From: Leifsonia shinshuensis
GTDB taxonomy: Bacteria; Actinomycetota; Actinomycetes; Actinomycetales; Microbacteriaceae
Direction of reading: 5' to 3'
Length of the DNA: 64,000 nt
NCBI RefSeq assembly: GCF_022606355.1
Contig: NZ_JAHHZQ010000004.1
Coordinates: 310,001-374,000 of the forward strand
Made by a program: the position numbers and the translations under genes. The notes below the pieces were generated by a model that saw nothing but the letters and a program-made list of their open reading frames with translations, ran no database searches and was not told where the DNA came from. This document shows positions 15,463-24,038 of this stretch, piece by piece. Each line of letters begins with the position of its first letter. The stretch's first letter is position 1.

Positions 15463-16416
15463 ATGTCGACACTCGCTCGGCGGACGGCGGTGCACGAGGG
15501 CCTCCGCAAGACACTGAACATCGGGCTGGATCTCGGGGCGGACGCGGAGCGGGGGTGGACGGTCATAGCGACCCGCGAACTGTTCGCGCGCTGCGCCGAC
15601 GCGGGCTTCACCGGCGTCCGACTCGTCGTGAGCCTCGCAGCGCACCGCGACGGCGACCGGCTCGACGCGGAGGCGCTGGAGGGTATCCGCTCCGCGGTCG
15701 AGACCGCAGAAGACACGGGTCTCGGGATCGCCGTCGCCAACCAGCTCGATCCCGACCTGATGCGTGATCCGGCCGGCCAGCGCGATCGAGCGCTGGTCGG
15801 GGTCCGATCCCTCGCCGGGCTGATCGCGGACGCCGGCCCGACCGTCGCCCTCGAGCCGCTGGCCGAGCCCTCCGGCGCCCTCGACGCGAACTGGAACGAG
15901 CTGCTGGCCGACGTCATCCGCGTCTGCCGCTCCGAGGATCCCGAGCGGACGCTCCTCGTCGGGCCGGCGGGCTACAACAATGCGCGCTTCCTCGAGCGGC
16001 TTCGGCTGCCGGCGGGGGAGGAGAATGTGATCGTCGACCTCCACCAGTACTGGCCGATCCGCTTCACGATGCAGGGCGAGACCTGGCTCGGCTCGACCGA
16101 GCTCGGCGACCCCGCTTCCTGGATCGGCACCACCTGGGAGGGGGATGCCCAGCAGCGCGGCGAGCTCGAGGCGGGCTACGGGGCTGTGGCGGGGTTCGCG
16201 GCCACGACGGGCCTTCCGGTGTTCATCGGCGAGTTCGGCACGACGAACAACGCCGACGCCGCATCGCGATCCCGGTGGACCGCGTTCAATCGGGAGCTCG
16301 CCGAGCAGCACGGATTCGCCTGGGGATACTGGTCCTACGGCCCCAGCTTCGGCCTCGTCGACCCGAGTACCGGGGAGTGGGACGCCGACCTCCTGCACGC
16401 TCTCCTGCCGCGCTAG
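15463..16416 (+). CDS. Cytosolic GH5-like glycoside hydrolase with altered NEP motif
   Basis: This 317-residue TIM-barrel protein follows the GH5 (clan A) plan: the acid/base position is E135 in LEPLAEPSG, HQY near 194-196 is the substrate-binding His-Tyr motif, the nucleophile is E257 in FIGEFG, and the aromatic platform is WGYWSYG. The Asn that nearly always precedes the acid/base Glu (NEP) is Ala here (AEP), which should weaken or alter catalysis. There is no signal peptide, so the enzyme would act on an internalised oligosaccharide. The ATG at 15463 has AAAGGGAGGG upstream. The adjacent PadR gene probably regulates it. Confidence 0.8.
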   Translation: MSTLARRTAVHEGLRKTLNIGLDLGADAERGWTVIATRELFARCADAGFTGVRLVVSLAAHRDGDRLDAEALEGIRSAVETAEDTGLGIAVANQLDPDLMRDPAGQRDRALVGVRSLAGLIADAGPTVALEPLAEPSGALDANWNELLADVIRVCRSEDPERTLLVGPAGYNNARFLERLRLPAGEENVIVDLHQYWPIRFTMQGETWLGSTELGDPASWIGTTWEGDAQQRGELEAGYGAVAGFAATTGLPVFIGEFGTTNNADAASRSRWTAFNRELAEQHGFAWGYWSYGPSFGLVDPSTGEWDADLLHALLPR

Positions 16417-16427
16417 GACGGCCCCGC

Positions 16428-16486
16428 CCGAGACGAGAGCAGGCGCGGGAGACCGGGCCGGGACTCCCGCGATTGCTACGTCTCGG
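16428..16486 (+). terminator. Long hairpin between convergent genes (family A)
   Basis: Three nested perfect arms, CCGAGACG/CGTCTCGG, AGCA/TGCT and CGCGGGAG/CTCCCGCG, form one long stem covering the end of the amidohydrolase gene. The same arm sequences recur in the hairpin at 32732-32795, so the two belong to one repeat family. It probably terminates both converging transcripts. Confidence 0.65.
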
Positions 16487-18119
16487 CGGTGTACACGCAG
16501 CGGCCGGCGACCCAGGTCTCGGTGACGCGGGCGGTGTCGAGACCCTCGCCACCCGAGATGTCGCGGTCGAGGAGGACGAGGTCGGCGGCGAGGCCGGCCT
16601 CCAATCGGCCGGTCGTGGCCTCCAATCGTCCGACCCACGCTGCCGTGCCCGTATACGCGTCGAGCACGGTGGCGAACGGCAGAACTTCGGCGGCGAGCAA
16701 CGGGTCGGTGAGCGCGAGGCCGGTCGCGTGCGGGTCGGTGGAGGGCGCCAGTCGTGTGGTGCCGGTGTGCATCGCCCAGAGCGGGTTCGGGTCGGAGACC
16801 GGCCAGTCGCTGCCCGCGACGATGCGGGCCCCGTGCGCGCGAAGCGTCTCGAACGGGAAGTGCCGGCCCGCGCGGTCCTCGCCCATCATCGGAAGCTTGC
16901 GTTCGACGATCTCGACGTCGGTGCGTGCCCACAGCAACTGCGCGTTCACCGTGACATCGAGCGCGGCGAACCGGCCGAGATCCGCGGTGTCGACCACATC
17001 CAGGTGCGCGAGCTGGTGCCGGCCTCCCGTCGAGCCGTTGCGGGCGCGGGCGTGGGCGAGCGCGTCGAGGCACTCGCGCACGGCCCTATCGCCGACGGCG
17101 TGCAGATGGACGTCGAAGCCGTGGGCGTCGAGCTCGGCGACGACCGCCGCGAGCTCCTCCGGAGGCAGGAACGAGTCGCCGCGCACGCCGGGAGCGTCGG
17201 AGTAGTCGTCGAGGAGGGCGGCGGTGTGGTTCTCGATCATGCCGTCCTGCATGATCTTGACCACGTGGGCGGAGATCCGCCGGGTGCGGGCGACTCGCGT
17301 CCGCCTGGCCTCCAGGTCGGCCAGCTGCTCCAACCCCCTGTCGCGGTCCCACCACTGGCAGAGCACCACTCGGGCGGTGAGGGCGCCCTGCGCCTCCAGA
17401 TTCAGGTAGGCGTCGAGCGAGTCGGGACCGAGCTCGCTCTTGCCGACCGCGGCGTCGTGCCAGGTCGTCACGCCGACCGAGTGCAGGCGGCGCTGTGCCG
17501 TGAGGATGGCCTCCTCCAGGGATCCGGGCGCGGGCTCCGGGAGGATCGGGTCCAAGGCCTGCATCGCCGTGTCCAGGAGCACGCCGGTCAGCTCGCCCCG
17601 CGGGTTGCGCACGAAGCGCCCGCCCGTCGGATCGGCGGCGCCGTGGCCGACGCCCGCGGCCTCCAGTGCCCGCGTGTTCACCCAGACGCCGTGGCCGTCG
17701 TGGCTGGTGAGGATCACCGGCCGGTCGGGCACGACGGCGTCGAGGAGGCCGCGCGTCGGCAGACCGCCCGGGAAGACGTCGCCGTACCAGCCGACCCCGA
17801 CGATCGTCTCTAGCTCCGGGTGCGCGTCGGCGTAGTCGGCGACGATCCGCAGGTACGCGTCGGCGCCGTGCACCGGCATGAGGTCGATGCCGAGCAGGGA
17901 GTTCCCCGCCATCGGCGGGTGCACGTGCGTGTCGTGGAAGCCGGGGAGGAGGGAGACGCCGCGCGCGTCCCGCACCGCCGTGTCCGGATCGCGCCGGGTG
18001 GCCAGGTCGGCGTCGGGACCGACTGCCGCGATGACGCCGTCGCGGACGAGCACACCGCCGTCCTGCCAGCGCCCGTCGCCGAGAGCGATACGGGCGTTCG
18101 TGATGTGCAGACTCGTCAT
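16476..18119 (-). CDS. YtcJ-like amidohydrolase (amidohydrolase_3 family)
   Basis: The 547-residue metal-dependent hydrolase has an N-terminal composite beta-sandwich, the metal motif HVHP (in GFHDTHVHP, near 65), the probable bridging Lys in VVKIMQDG near 290, HLHAVGDRA near 350 and GSDWPVSDP near 430 with the catalytic Asp. The family includes N-substituted formamide deformylase and related enzymes, so cleavage of a C-N bond in an amide, formamide or cyclic amide is likely. There is no signal peptide. It is a clear paralogue of the gene at 52881 (for example FPGG(L/A)PTRGLLDAVV). It stands alone, with LysR behind it on the same strand. Confidence 0.88.
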   Translation of the reverse strand: MTSLHITNARIALGDGRWQDGGVLVRDGVIAAVGPDADLATRRDPDTAVRDARGVSLLPGFHDTHVHPPMAGNSLLGIDLMPVHGADAYLRIVADYADAHPELETIVGVGWYGDVFPGGLPTRGLLDAVVPDRPVILTSHDGHGVWVNTRALEAAGVGHGAADPTGGRFVRNPRGELTGVLLDTAMQALDPILPEPAPGSLEEAILTAQRRLHSVGVTTWHDAAVGKSELGPDSLDAYLNLEAQGALTARVVLCQWWDRDRGLEQLADLEARRTRVARTRRISAHVVKIMQDGMIENHTAALLDDYSDAPGVRGDSFLPPEELAAVVAELDAHGFDVHLHAVGDRAVRECLDALAHARARNGSTGGRHQLAHLDVVDTADLGRFAALDVTVNAQLLWARTDVEIVERKLPMMGEDRAGRHFPFETLRAHGARIVAGSDWPVSDPNPLWAMHTGTTRLAPSTDPHATGLALTDPLLAAEVLPFATVLDAYTGTAAWVGRLEATTGRLEAGLAADLVLLDRDISGGEGLDTARVTETWVAGRCVYTAET

Positions 18120-18246
18120 CGGCGTCCCTTCGCGTATCCGAACAGTCTCGGGTGCGACCGTGGATCATGCAAATAGCTTCGACTGGATCACTTCATCAGC
18201 GCGCTAGATGCAGTGCGCGAGACGATCCCGGGATCCGCGCCGGCGC

Positions 18247-19182
18247 TCACGCTCGGGACGGCGCCGGGTTCAGCGCCTCCGCCACCACCTGCGCCGCGAT
18301 GTCGCCGACCGCCCGCGCCCGCGCGGTGGCCCGCACCGAACGCATCGCGGCGAGGACGACGGGCAGCGCAGGCACGCTGTCGGCGATCGGGAGGGCCGCC
18401 ACCCGCTCGCCGTCGTAGCTGAGGTCGTGCTGCGGCCGCTGATTGAGGATCGAGAAGCCGTGGCCGTGCGCGACGAAGGCGCGCACCGTCTCGTAATTCA
18501 GCGACCGGTGCCGGATCTCCGGCTGCAGACCGGCGCCGGCGAGGATGCCGAGGAAGTACTCCCGGCTGTGCGGCAGGTCGAGCAGGATCATCGGCTCGCG
18601 CGAGAGCTCGCGCAGGAACACCTGCTGCGAGGCCGCCAGCGGATGATCGGCCGGCACGATGACGTGCGGCGGCGCGTCCGACAGTACCGCCGTGCGGATG
18701 TCGTTGCCGAAGCCGAAGTCGTAGCCGATCAGCAGCTCCACGCGACCGCTGCGCAGCGCCGCCCTGGCGCCGTCGGTGTCGAGCTCGTCGACCTCGACGT
18801 CGAGATAGGGGTGCTCCGCACGCACGCGGCTGACGATCGCGGGCAGGATGAACGGCGCGAGCGTGACGAAGCAGCCGATGCGGATCGTGCCGCGCACCTG
18901 GTTGTCGATGCCGCGCGCGGTGTCGAGCGCCTCCTCCAGGTTGAGCAGGAGGGCGCGGGCGTCGCCCAGGAACTGCTGGCCGGCGGGCGTCAGCGTCAGG
19001 CCGCGGGACCGCTGCCGGATGAAGAGCTGCGCGCCGACCTGTTGCTCCAGCTGCGCGATGGCCGACGAGACGGCCGACTGGGCGACGAAGAGCTCCTCCG
19101 CGGCGCGGGTCATGGAGAGGTGCGTCGCGGCCTCGATGAAGTAGCGCAGCTGCGCCAGCGTGACGTCCGGTTTCTTGCTCAT
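18247..19182 (-). CDS. LysR-family transcriptional regulator
   Basis: The 311-residue protein has an N-terminal winged helix (LAQLRYFIEAATHLSMTRAAEELFVAQSAVSSAIAQLE) and a two-lobed substrate-binding domain (about 92-300). It is divergent from the NCS1 permease-GMC oxidoreductase pair with 148 bases between the starts, the standard layout for a LysR activator and its target. The likely inducer is the transported compound or an early product. Confidence 0.92.
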   Translation of the reverse strand: MSKKPDVTLAQLRYFIEAATHLSMTRAAEELFVAQSAVSSAIAQLEQQVGAQLFIRQRSRGLTLTPAGQQFLGDARALLLNLEEALDTARGIDNQVRGTIRIGCFVTLAPFILPAIVSRVRAEHPYLDVEVDELDTDGARAALRSGRVELLIGYDFGFGNDIRTAVLSDAPPHVIVPADHPLAASQQVFLRELSREPMILLDLPHSREYFLGILAGAGLQPEIRHRSLNYETVRAFVAHGHGFSILNQRPQHDLSYDGERVAALPIADSVPALPVVLAAMRSVRATARARAVGDIAAQVVAEALNPAPSRA

Positions 19183-19330
19183 CGGCGACCTCCGGTTACG
19201 GTGGTGTTTCAGCTCTGTTTCCTCTGGTGCGGTATCTCCCGAAGTGATGCAGTGCTTCAGGCAACCTTAGTTGATTGATGCGGAAAAGCAGCAGATGCTT
19301 CTATGCCAAGCGACAACGAGGAGCACACCC

Positions 19331-20776
19331 ATGAGCACTGAGGCCCGCAGCGACGCCCTCGGCGTCGAGACCCGCACCATCGACTACATCCCCGAGAACG
19401 AGCGGCACGGCAAAGCCCGCAACCTGTTCACCATCTGGTTCGGCGGCAACATCATGATGCTGTCGATCGCGACAGGGCTGCTGGCGACCGCCGTCTACGG
19501 CCTCCCGATCTGGGCGGCGATCGTCGCCCTGGTCGTCGGCAACCTGATCGGCGGGGTCGTGATGGCGCTGCACGCGGCACAGGGCCCGCAGATGGGCGTG
19601 CCGCAGATGCTGCAGACGCGGGCGCAGTTCGGGTCGTACGGCAGCCTCCTGGTCGTCGTCATCGTCGTCGGGATGTATGTGGCGTTCTTCGCCTCCAACG
19701 TGATCCTGGGCGGCCAGGCGCTCGACTCGCTGACGCACCTCGGCGCCTTCTGGTCGACGGTGCTCGTCGGCCTCATCAGCGTGTTCGGCGCGGTGTTCGG
19801 CTACCGCCTCCTTCACGTCTTCGGCACCGTGATGAGCGTCGTCGCCGGCCTCACCATCGCGCTCGTCTTCATCTACATCTTCGCCGCAGGCACTCTGCCC
19901 GCCGGCGCCCTCGGCTACGGCTCGGTGACCGCCACCGGCTTCATGGGCACGATCTCGGTGGCGGCGCTCTGGCAGATCGCCTACGCGCCGTACGTGTCGG
20001 ACTACACGCGCTACATGCCGAAGGACACCGGGGTGCGCGCCGCGTTCTGGGCGACGTTCGCCGGCTGCGTCCTCGGCTCCGTCATCCCCATGGTCCTCGG
20101 TTCGATCGTCGGCGCCGCCTTCCCGAAGGACGACGTCGCGACCGGGCTGAGCGCCCTCGTGCCCGGGATCGCCGGGCTCGCCATGCTCGTGTTCGGCGTC
20201 GGCATCAGCGTCAGCAACGGGATGAACCTCTACTGCGGCAGCCTCGCGATCATCACGATCGGCCAGACCCTGTTCCCGAAGTGGATCCCGCGGGCCGTCA
20301 CGCGCGGCGCCATCGCCGTGATCCTGTTCCTGGTCGCGCTCGTGCTCGGCTTCGCGTTCTCGGCCAACTTCCTGGTCAACCTGTCGAACCTGATGATCCT
20401 GCTGCTGTGCGTGCTCATCCCGTGGACCGCCGTCAACCTGGTCGACTACTACGCGGTCAAGCACGGCAAGTACGACATCGCCTCGCTGTTCCGGCAGGAC
20501 GGCGGCATCTACGGCCGGGTCAACCGCAACGCGGTCATCTGCTACGTGCTCGGCATCCTCGTGCAGCTGCCGTTCCTCAGCACCGCGTTCTACACCGGCC
20601 CGATCGCCACCGCCCTGGGCGGTGTCGACATCTCGTGGATCGTCGGCCTCGCCGTGATCTGCCCGCTCTACTACGCACTGATGAAGTTCGCGCCGTCCAA
20701 GCCGCCGGTACTCGCCGCCGTCGATGCGGCCTCCACCCCTCTCGCCCCGACCATCGGAACCGCAGGAGCAGAATGA
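19331..20776 (+). CDS. NCS1-family permease (purine/cytosine/hydantoin/vitamin type)
   Basis: The 481-residue protein has about 12 membrane helices. The N-terminal region ENERHGKARNLFTIWFGGN is typical of NCS1 transporters, as is a later YAPYVSDYTRYMP motif. Substrates of the family include cytosine, allantoin, uracil, hydantoins, thiamine and pyridoxine. The ATG at 19331 is chosen because GAGGAG precedes it and the longer in-frame reading has no binding site. It overlaps the GMC oxidoreductase gene by four bases, so transporter and enzyme very probably share a substrate. Confidence 0.9.
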   Translation: MSTEARSDALGVETRTIDYIPENERHGKARNLFTIWFGGNIMMLSIATGLLATAVYGLPIWAAIVALVVGNLIGGVVMALHAAQGPQMGVPQMLQTRAQFGSYGSLLVVVIVVGMYVAFFASNVILGGQALDSLTHLGAFWSTVLVGLISVFGAVFGYRLLHVFGTVMSVVAGLTIALVFIYIFAAGTLPAGALGYGSVTATGFMGTISVAALWQIAYAPYVSDYTRYMPKDTGVRAAFWATFAGCVLGSVIPMVLGSIVGAAFPKDDVATGLSALVPGIAGLAMLVFGVGISVSNGMNLYCGSLAIITIGQTLFPKWIPRAVTRGAIAVILFLVALVLGFAFSANFLVNLSNLMILLLCVLIPWTAVNLVDYYAVKHGKYDIASLFRQDGGIYGRVNRNAVICYVLGILVQLPFLSTAFYTGPIATALGGVDISWIVGLAVICPLYYALMKFAPSKPPVLAAVDAASTPLAPTIGTAGAE

Positions 20777-22326
20777 CCACCAGCACCGCCACCACCACCC
20801 CTGCCGCCGCCGAGTACGACTATGTGGTGGTCGGCGGCGGCACCGCGGGCGGCATCGTCGCCGCTCGTCTCTCTGAGGATCCCGATGCGACGGTCGGCCT
20901 CCTGGAGTGGGGACCCAGCGACCGTGACGAGGGCAGGGCCCGGTCGATCCGGCGCTGGGAGGAGATGATCGAGAGCGAGTACGACCTCGACTATCGCAGC
21001 GTGCCCCAGGAGCGAGGGAACTCGAGCATCCGGCAGTCGCGCATGCGCATCCTCGGCGGGTGCTCGACCGCGAACACCATGATCGCCTGGCGACCGCCGG
21101 CCTCCGACCTCGACGAGTGGGTCGCGGCAGGGGCCACCGGGTGGGATGCTGCGAGCTTCCAGCCGTACTTCGACCGGTTGCGCATCCCGATCCACCCGGT
21201 GGGCCGGCGGGATCGCAACCCGTTCGTCGCCGACGTCGTCGCTGCGGCCGGCGCGGCCCTGGACCTTCCCCTGCAGGAGCGGTGGAACGACGGCCGCACC
21301 GACACGCTGGCGCGTGGCGCGGGCTTCTTCGAGGTCGGCTACGACCCGCAGACCAACGTGCGCGGGTCGAGCTCGATCCACTACCTCCACGACGTGATGG
21401 ACACCCGGGCATCGCTGGACGTGATCACCGGCGCCCGCGCCGAACGGGTGGTCGTCGAGGACGGCCGTGCGGTCGCGGTGCTCTTCCGCTCCACCGACGG
21501 CGAGCTGCACTCGGTGCGGGCACGTCGTGAGATCGTTCTCGCCTGCGGGGCGATCGACACCCCGCGGCTGCTGCTGCTCTCGGGCATCGGCCCCGCCCCG
21601 GTGCTGGAGGCGGCCGGGGTGGAGACGGTGCTGGACCTGCCGGGCGTGGGGGAGAACCTCCAGGACCACGCCGAGGGTCTCGTGGTGTGGGAGGCCGTGT
21701 CGGCCCCGCCCGCGATCTCCGCCTCCGGCTGGGACGCCGGTGCGATGGTCGGCGTCGACGGCGACCCGACCAGGGCCGACGTGCTGATGCACTTCCCGGT
21801 CGAGCCGGTCATCGACCACCCGCGGGCGCGCGGAGTGTCCTTCCCGTCGACGATCGTCGCGATCGCGCCGAACGTGGCGAAGCCGCACAGCCGCGGCCGT
21901 GTCACCATCGCCTCCGCCGACCCGGACGAGCCGCCGGTGATCGACTACCGCTACTTCACCGACGCCTCCGGCCACGACGAGCGGATGCTCGTCGCCGGCG
22001 TGCGCCTGGCCAGACGGATCGCGGAGACCGAGCCGATGCGCAGCCACCTGGTGCGGGAGGTGTTCCCCGGCCCCGACGTGCAGACCAGTGAAGAGATCTC
22101 GGCCGTGCAGCGCGACATCCACCAGACCGTCTACCACGTGAGCGGCACGTGCCGGATCGGCGCCGTCGACGACGAGCTCGCGGTGGTGGACCCGTCGCTT
22201 CGGGTGCGGGGGATCGACGGGCTGCGGATCGCGGACGCGTCGGTGTTCCCGACGCTGACGTCGGTGAACCCGGTCATCACGGTGATGATGGTCGCGGAGC
22301 GGGCGGCGGAGCTGATCAAGGCCTGA
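20773..22326 (+). CDS. GMC-family FAD oxidoreductase (choline dehydrogenase/pyridoxine oxidase-like)
   Basis: The 517-residue enzyme has the FAD-binding motif VVVGGGTAGGIVAARL at about 18-33, a GMC signature 1 variant (MRILGGCSTANTM near 94), the second signature GAIDTPRLLLLSGIG near 262, and the C-terminal catalytic pair: His in YHVSGTCRIG and Asn in TSVNPVITVMM. It oxidises an alcohol to an aldehyde or ketone. Translational coupling to an NCS1 permease argues against choline, which usually enters by BCCT or ABC systems, and for a heterocyclic alcohol such as pyridoxine. That substrate is inference only. Confidence 0.9.
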   Translation: MTTSTATTTPAAAEYDYVVVGGGTAGGIVAARLSEDPDATVGLLEWGPSDRDEGRARSIRRWEEMIESEYDLDYRSVPQERGNSSIRQSRMRILGGCSTANTMIAWRPPASDLDEWVAAGATGWDAASFQPYFDRLRIPIHPVGRRDRNPFVADVVAAAGAALDLPLQERWNDGRTDTLARGAGFFEVGYDPQTNVRGSSSIHYLHDVMDTRASLDVITGARAERVVVEDGRAVAVLFRSTDGELHSVRARREIVLACGAIDTPRLLLLSGIGPAPVLEAAGVETVLDLPGVGENLQDHAEGLVVWEAVSAPPAISASGWDAGAMVGVDGDPTRADVLMHFPVEPVIDHPRARGVSFPSTIVAIAPNVAKPHSRGRVTIASADPDEPPVIDYRYFTDASGHDERMLVAGVRLARRIAETEPMRSHLVREVFPGPDVQTSEEISAVQRDIHQTVYHVSGTCRIGAVDDELAVVDPSLRVRGIDGLRIADASVFPTLTSVNPVITVMMVAERAAELIKA

Positions 22327-22335
22327 CCTGCCCTC

Positions 22336-22390
22336 GCAGTCAACGGAGGAGATCCGGCCCCGACAGCCACGGATCTCCTCCGTTGACTGC
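22336..22390 (+). terminator. Perfect 21-bp hairpin after the GMC gene
   Basis: GCAGTCAACGGAGGAGATCC plus one more G (22336-22356) pairs without mismatch with 22370-22390 around a 13-base loop. It lies 10 bases after the GMC stop and before the convergent APC permease gene, so it can serve both. It has no U-tract. Confidence 0.65.
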
Positions 22391-22409
22391 TTTGTGAGCA
22401 CCCCGGAGT

Positions 22410-22424
22410 CGGATCTCCTCCGTT
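22410..22424 (+). repeat. Third copy of the hairpin arm
   Basis: CGGATCTCCTCCGTT repeats the 3' arm of the preceding hairpin in the same orientation, 40 bases downstream (arm copy at 22370-22384). It can compete with that arm for pairing with the 5' arm, so two alternative hairpins are possible. Confidence 0.6.
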
Positions 22425-22439
22425 ACCGACGCCGCCGCC

Positions 22440-23963
22440 TCAGTCGCGCACCGGCTCCAGCAGCAGCTCCGGGCCCGGGGCGACGCGGCGGTCGCGCGCC
22501 CGCTGCCAGAAGTAGCCGGCCAGAGCGAGGACCGTGATCACGATCAGCGTGCCGACGGTGAAGCCTTCGAAGGTCGGCCGGTCGACGCCCCAGGTGTCGA
22601 CGAAGTCGTATTTGAGGCCGAACAGCGACTCGAGCGATCCGGGGAAGACCGCCACCCACGAGCCGAGGAGCACCCAGGCGTAGATGATAACCACGGCGGT
22701 CCACAGCCCGGCGCGACCGCCGGGGACGCGGAAGGGGCGCTCGATGTCCGGGTATTTCCGGCGAAGCCGGATGATCGACGGGAAGATCACCAGGTACGAC
22801 AGCAGCAGTGTCGAGATGGCGACGGTCAGCACGACCGTGAACACGGCCGCGGTGCTGCCCTTCAGCAGCACGGTCGCCGCGATGCAGAAGGCTGTGGCGA
22901 CGATCCCGGACAGCAGGTTCATCCGCACCGGGGTGCCGAACCGCTTCGAGAACACGCCGAAGTAGCGGAAGAACGCGCCGTCGGCGCCGGCGGCGGCCTG
23001 CACGCGGTCGGAGGCGATCATCCACGCGCTCGCCTGCGTCAGCACCACGAACACGAACAGCAGGGCCGCGACGAACATGACAGGACCCGTGGCGATCCCG
23101 TAGACCGAGAAGACCTCTTTGAAGGCGTCGAGGAGGCCGCTGGCGCCCTGCACCTTGTCGGCGGGGAGCACGGCCAGGATGGCGAAGATGGGGACGAGGT
23201 AGCAGAGGATCGAGATGATTCCGGAGGAGGTGATCGCCTTGGGGACGTCCTTCTGCGGGTTGCGCATCTCTTCGGCCGCGCCGTTGGGAGCCTCGAATCC
23301 GACGACGGCGAAGAGGATGACCGGCGTAACCGCGAGGAAGCCGCCGAGCGTCGGCGAGAAGGCTCCGGCTGCGTACCCGTGCACGCCGTTCCTCATGGCG
23401 TACACGACCACGGTGACGACGAAGACCAGCAGCAGCGCGATCTTGACGACGGCTCCTGCGGCGACGATGTGCTTGCCGTAGCGGAGGCCGATGATCGCCG
23501 TGCCGATGGCCAGCCAGATGAACACCAGCTTGAAGACGATGTCGCCCACGCTGCCCTCCGGGAGCGGTGCGATGTACGCGCCCCAGGTCGCCGCGGAGAT
23601 GAACACCAGCGAGCCGCCCATCCAGAGCGGGTTGGTGATCCAGTAGAACAGCGTCGCGATCGCCCCGGTGAGCTTGCCGAACGCGAGCCGCACCCAGACG
23701 AAGGGGCCGCCTTCGTCGTGGAAGGTGCTGCCGAGCTCGGAGATGACCAGTGCATACGGGAAGAGGAAGGTGATGCCGATCACGGCGGTCCAGGTGAACG
23801 CCTCGGCGCCTCCTCCCGCGGCGATCTGCGCGACGGTGTCGATGGAGATGACAGCGCCGATCGACAGGAAGACGATGTCGAGCCGGCCGAGCGTCTTGTG
23901 GAACCGCTGGGCCCGGATGCTCGATGTCGCGAGCTTCGCATCGTTCCGGGTGGATGAACTCAT
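22440..23963 (-). CDS. APC-family amino acid/amine permease
   Basis: The 507-residue protein has about 12 membrane helices with the APC first-helix pattern (LDIVFLSIGAVISIDTVAQIAAGG) and the VVGFEAPNGAAEEMRNPQKDV region of the amino acid-polyamine-organocation family. Relatives exchange glutamate with GABA or import amino acids and amines. It lies 75 bases downstream of the aldehyde dehydrogenase gene on the same strand and may be co-transcribed. With the dehydrogenase it suggests import and oxidation of an amine or amino acid. Confidence 0.88.
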   Translation of the reverse strand: MSSSTRNDAKLATSSIRAQRFHKTLGRLDIVFLSIGAVISIDTVAQIAAGGGAEAFTWTAVIGITFLFPYALVISELGSTFHDEGGPFVWVRLAFGKLTGAIATLFYWITNPLWMGGSLVFISAATWGAYIAPLPEGSVGDIVFKLVFIWLAIGTAIIGLRYGKHIVAAGAVVKIALLLVFVVTVVVYAMRNGVHGYAAGAFSPTLGGFLAVTPVILFAVVGFEAPNGAAEEMRNPQKDVPKAITSSGIISILCYLVPIFAILAVLPADKVQGASGLLDAFKEVFSVYGIATGPVMFVAALLFVFVVLTQASAWMIASDRVQAAAGADGAFFRYFGVFSKRFGTPVRMNLLSGIVATAFCIAATVLLKGSTAAVFTVVLTVAISTLLLSYLVIFPSIIRLRRKYPDIERPFRVPGGRAGLWTAVVIIYAWVLLGSWVAVFPGSLESLFGLKYDFVDTWGVDRPTFEGFTVGTLIVITVLALAGYFWQRARDRRVAPGPELLLEPVRD

Positions 23964-24038
23964 CGGGGACTCCTTCGTCCTGACATTCTCGTGGGGGTGG
24001 GCTGACTTACGGAGCCTGGTGGAAGGCGCGGTCGAGGT

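Noticed and set aside
15463-16416. Possibility that the GH5-like gene is a pseudogene
   Set aside because: The frame is intact, the nucleophile Glu and HQY motif are present, and it has a good ribosome-binding site and a dedicated regulator. Only the NEP Asn is changed.
19301-21412. A 703-codon antisense frame over the NCS1 and GMC genes
   Set aside because: Composition is Arg/Asp/Gly/His-rich and without motifs; the opposite strand carries clear membrane helices and FAD motifs.
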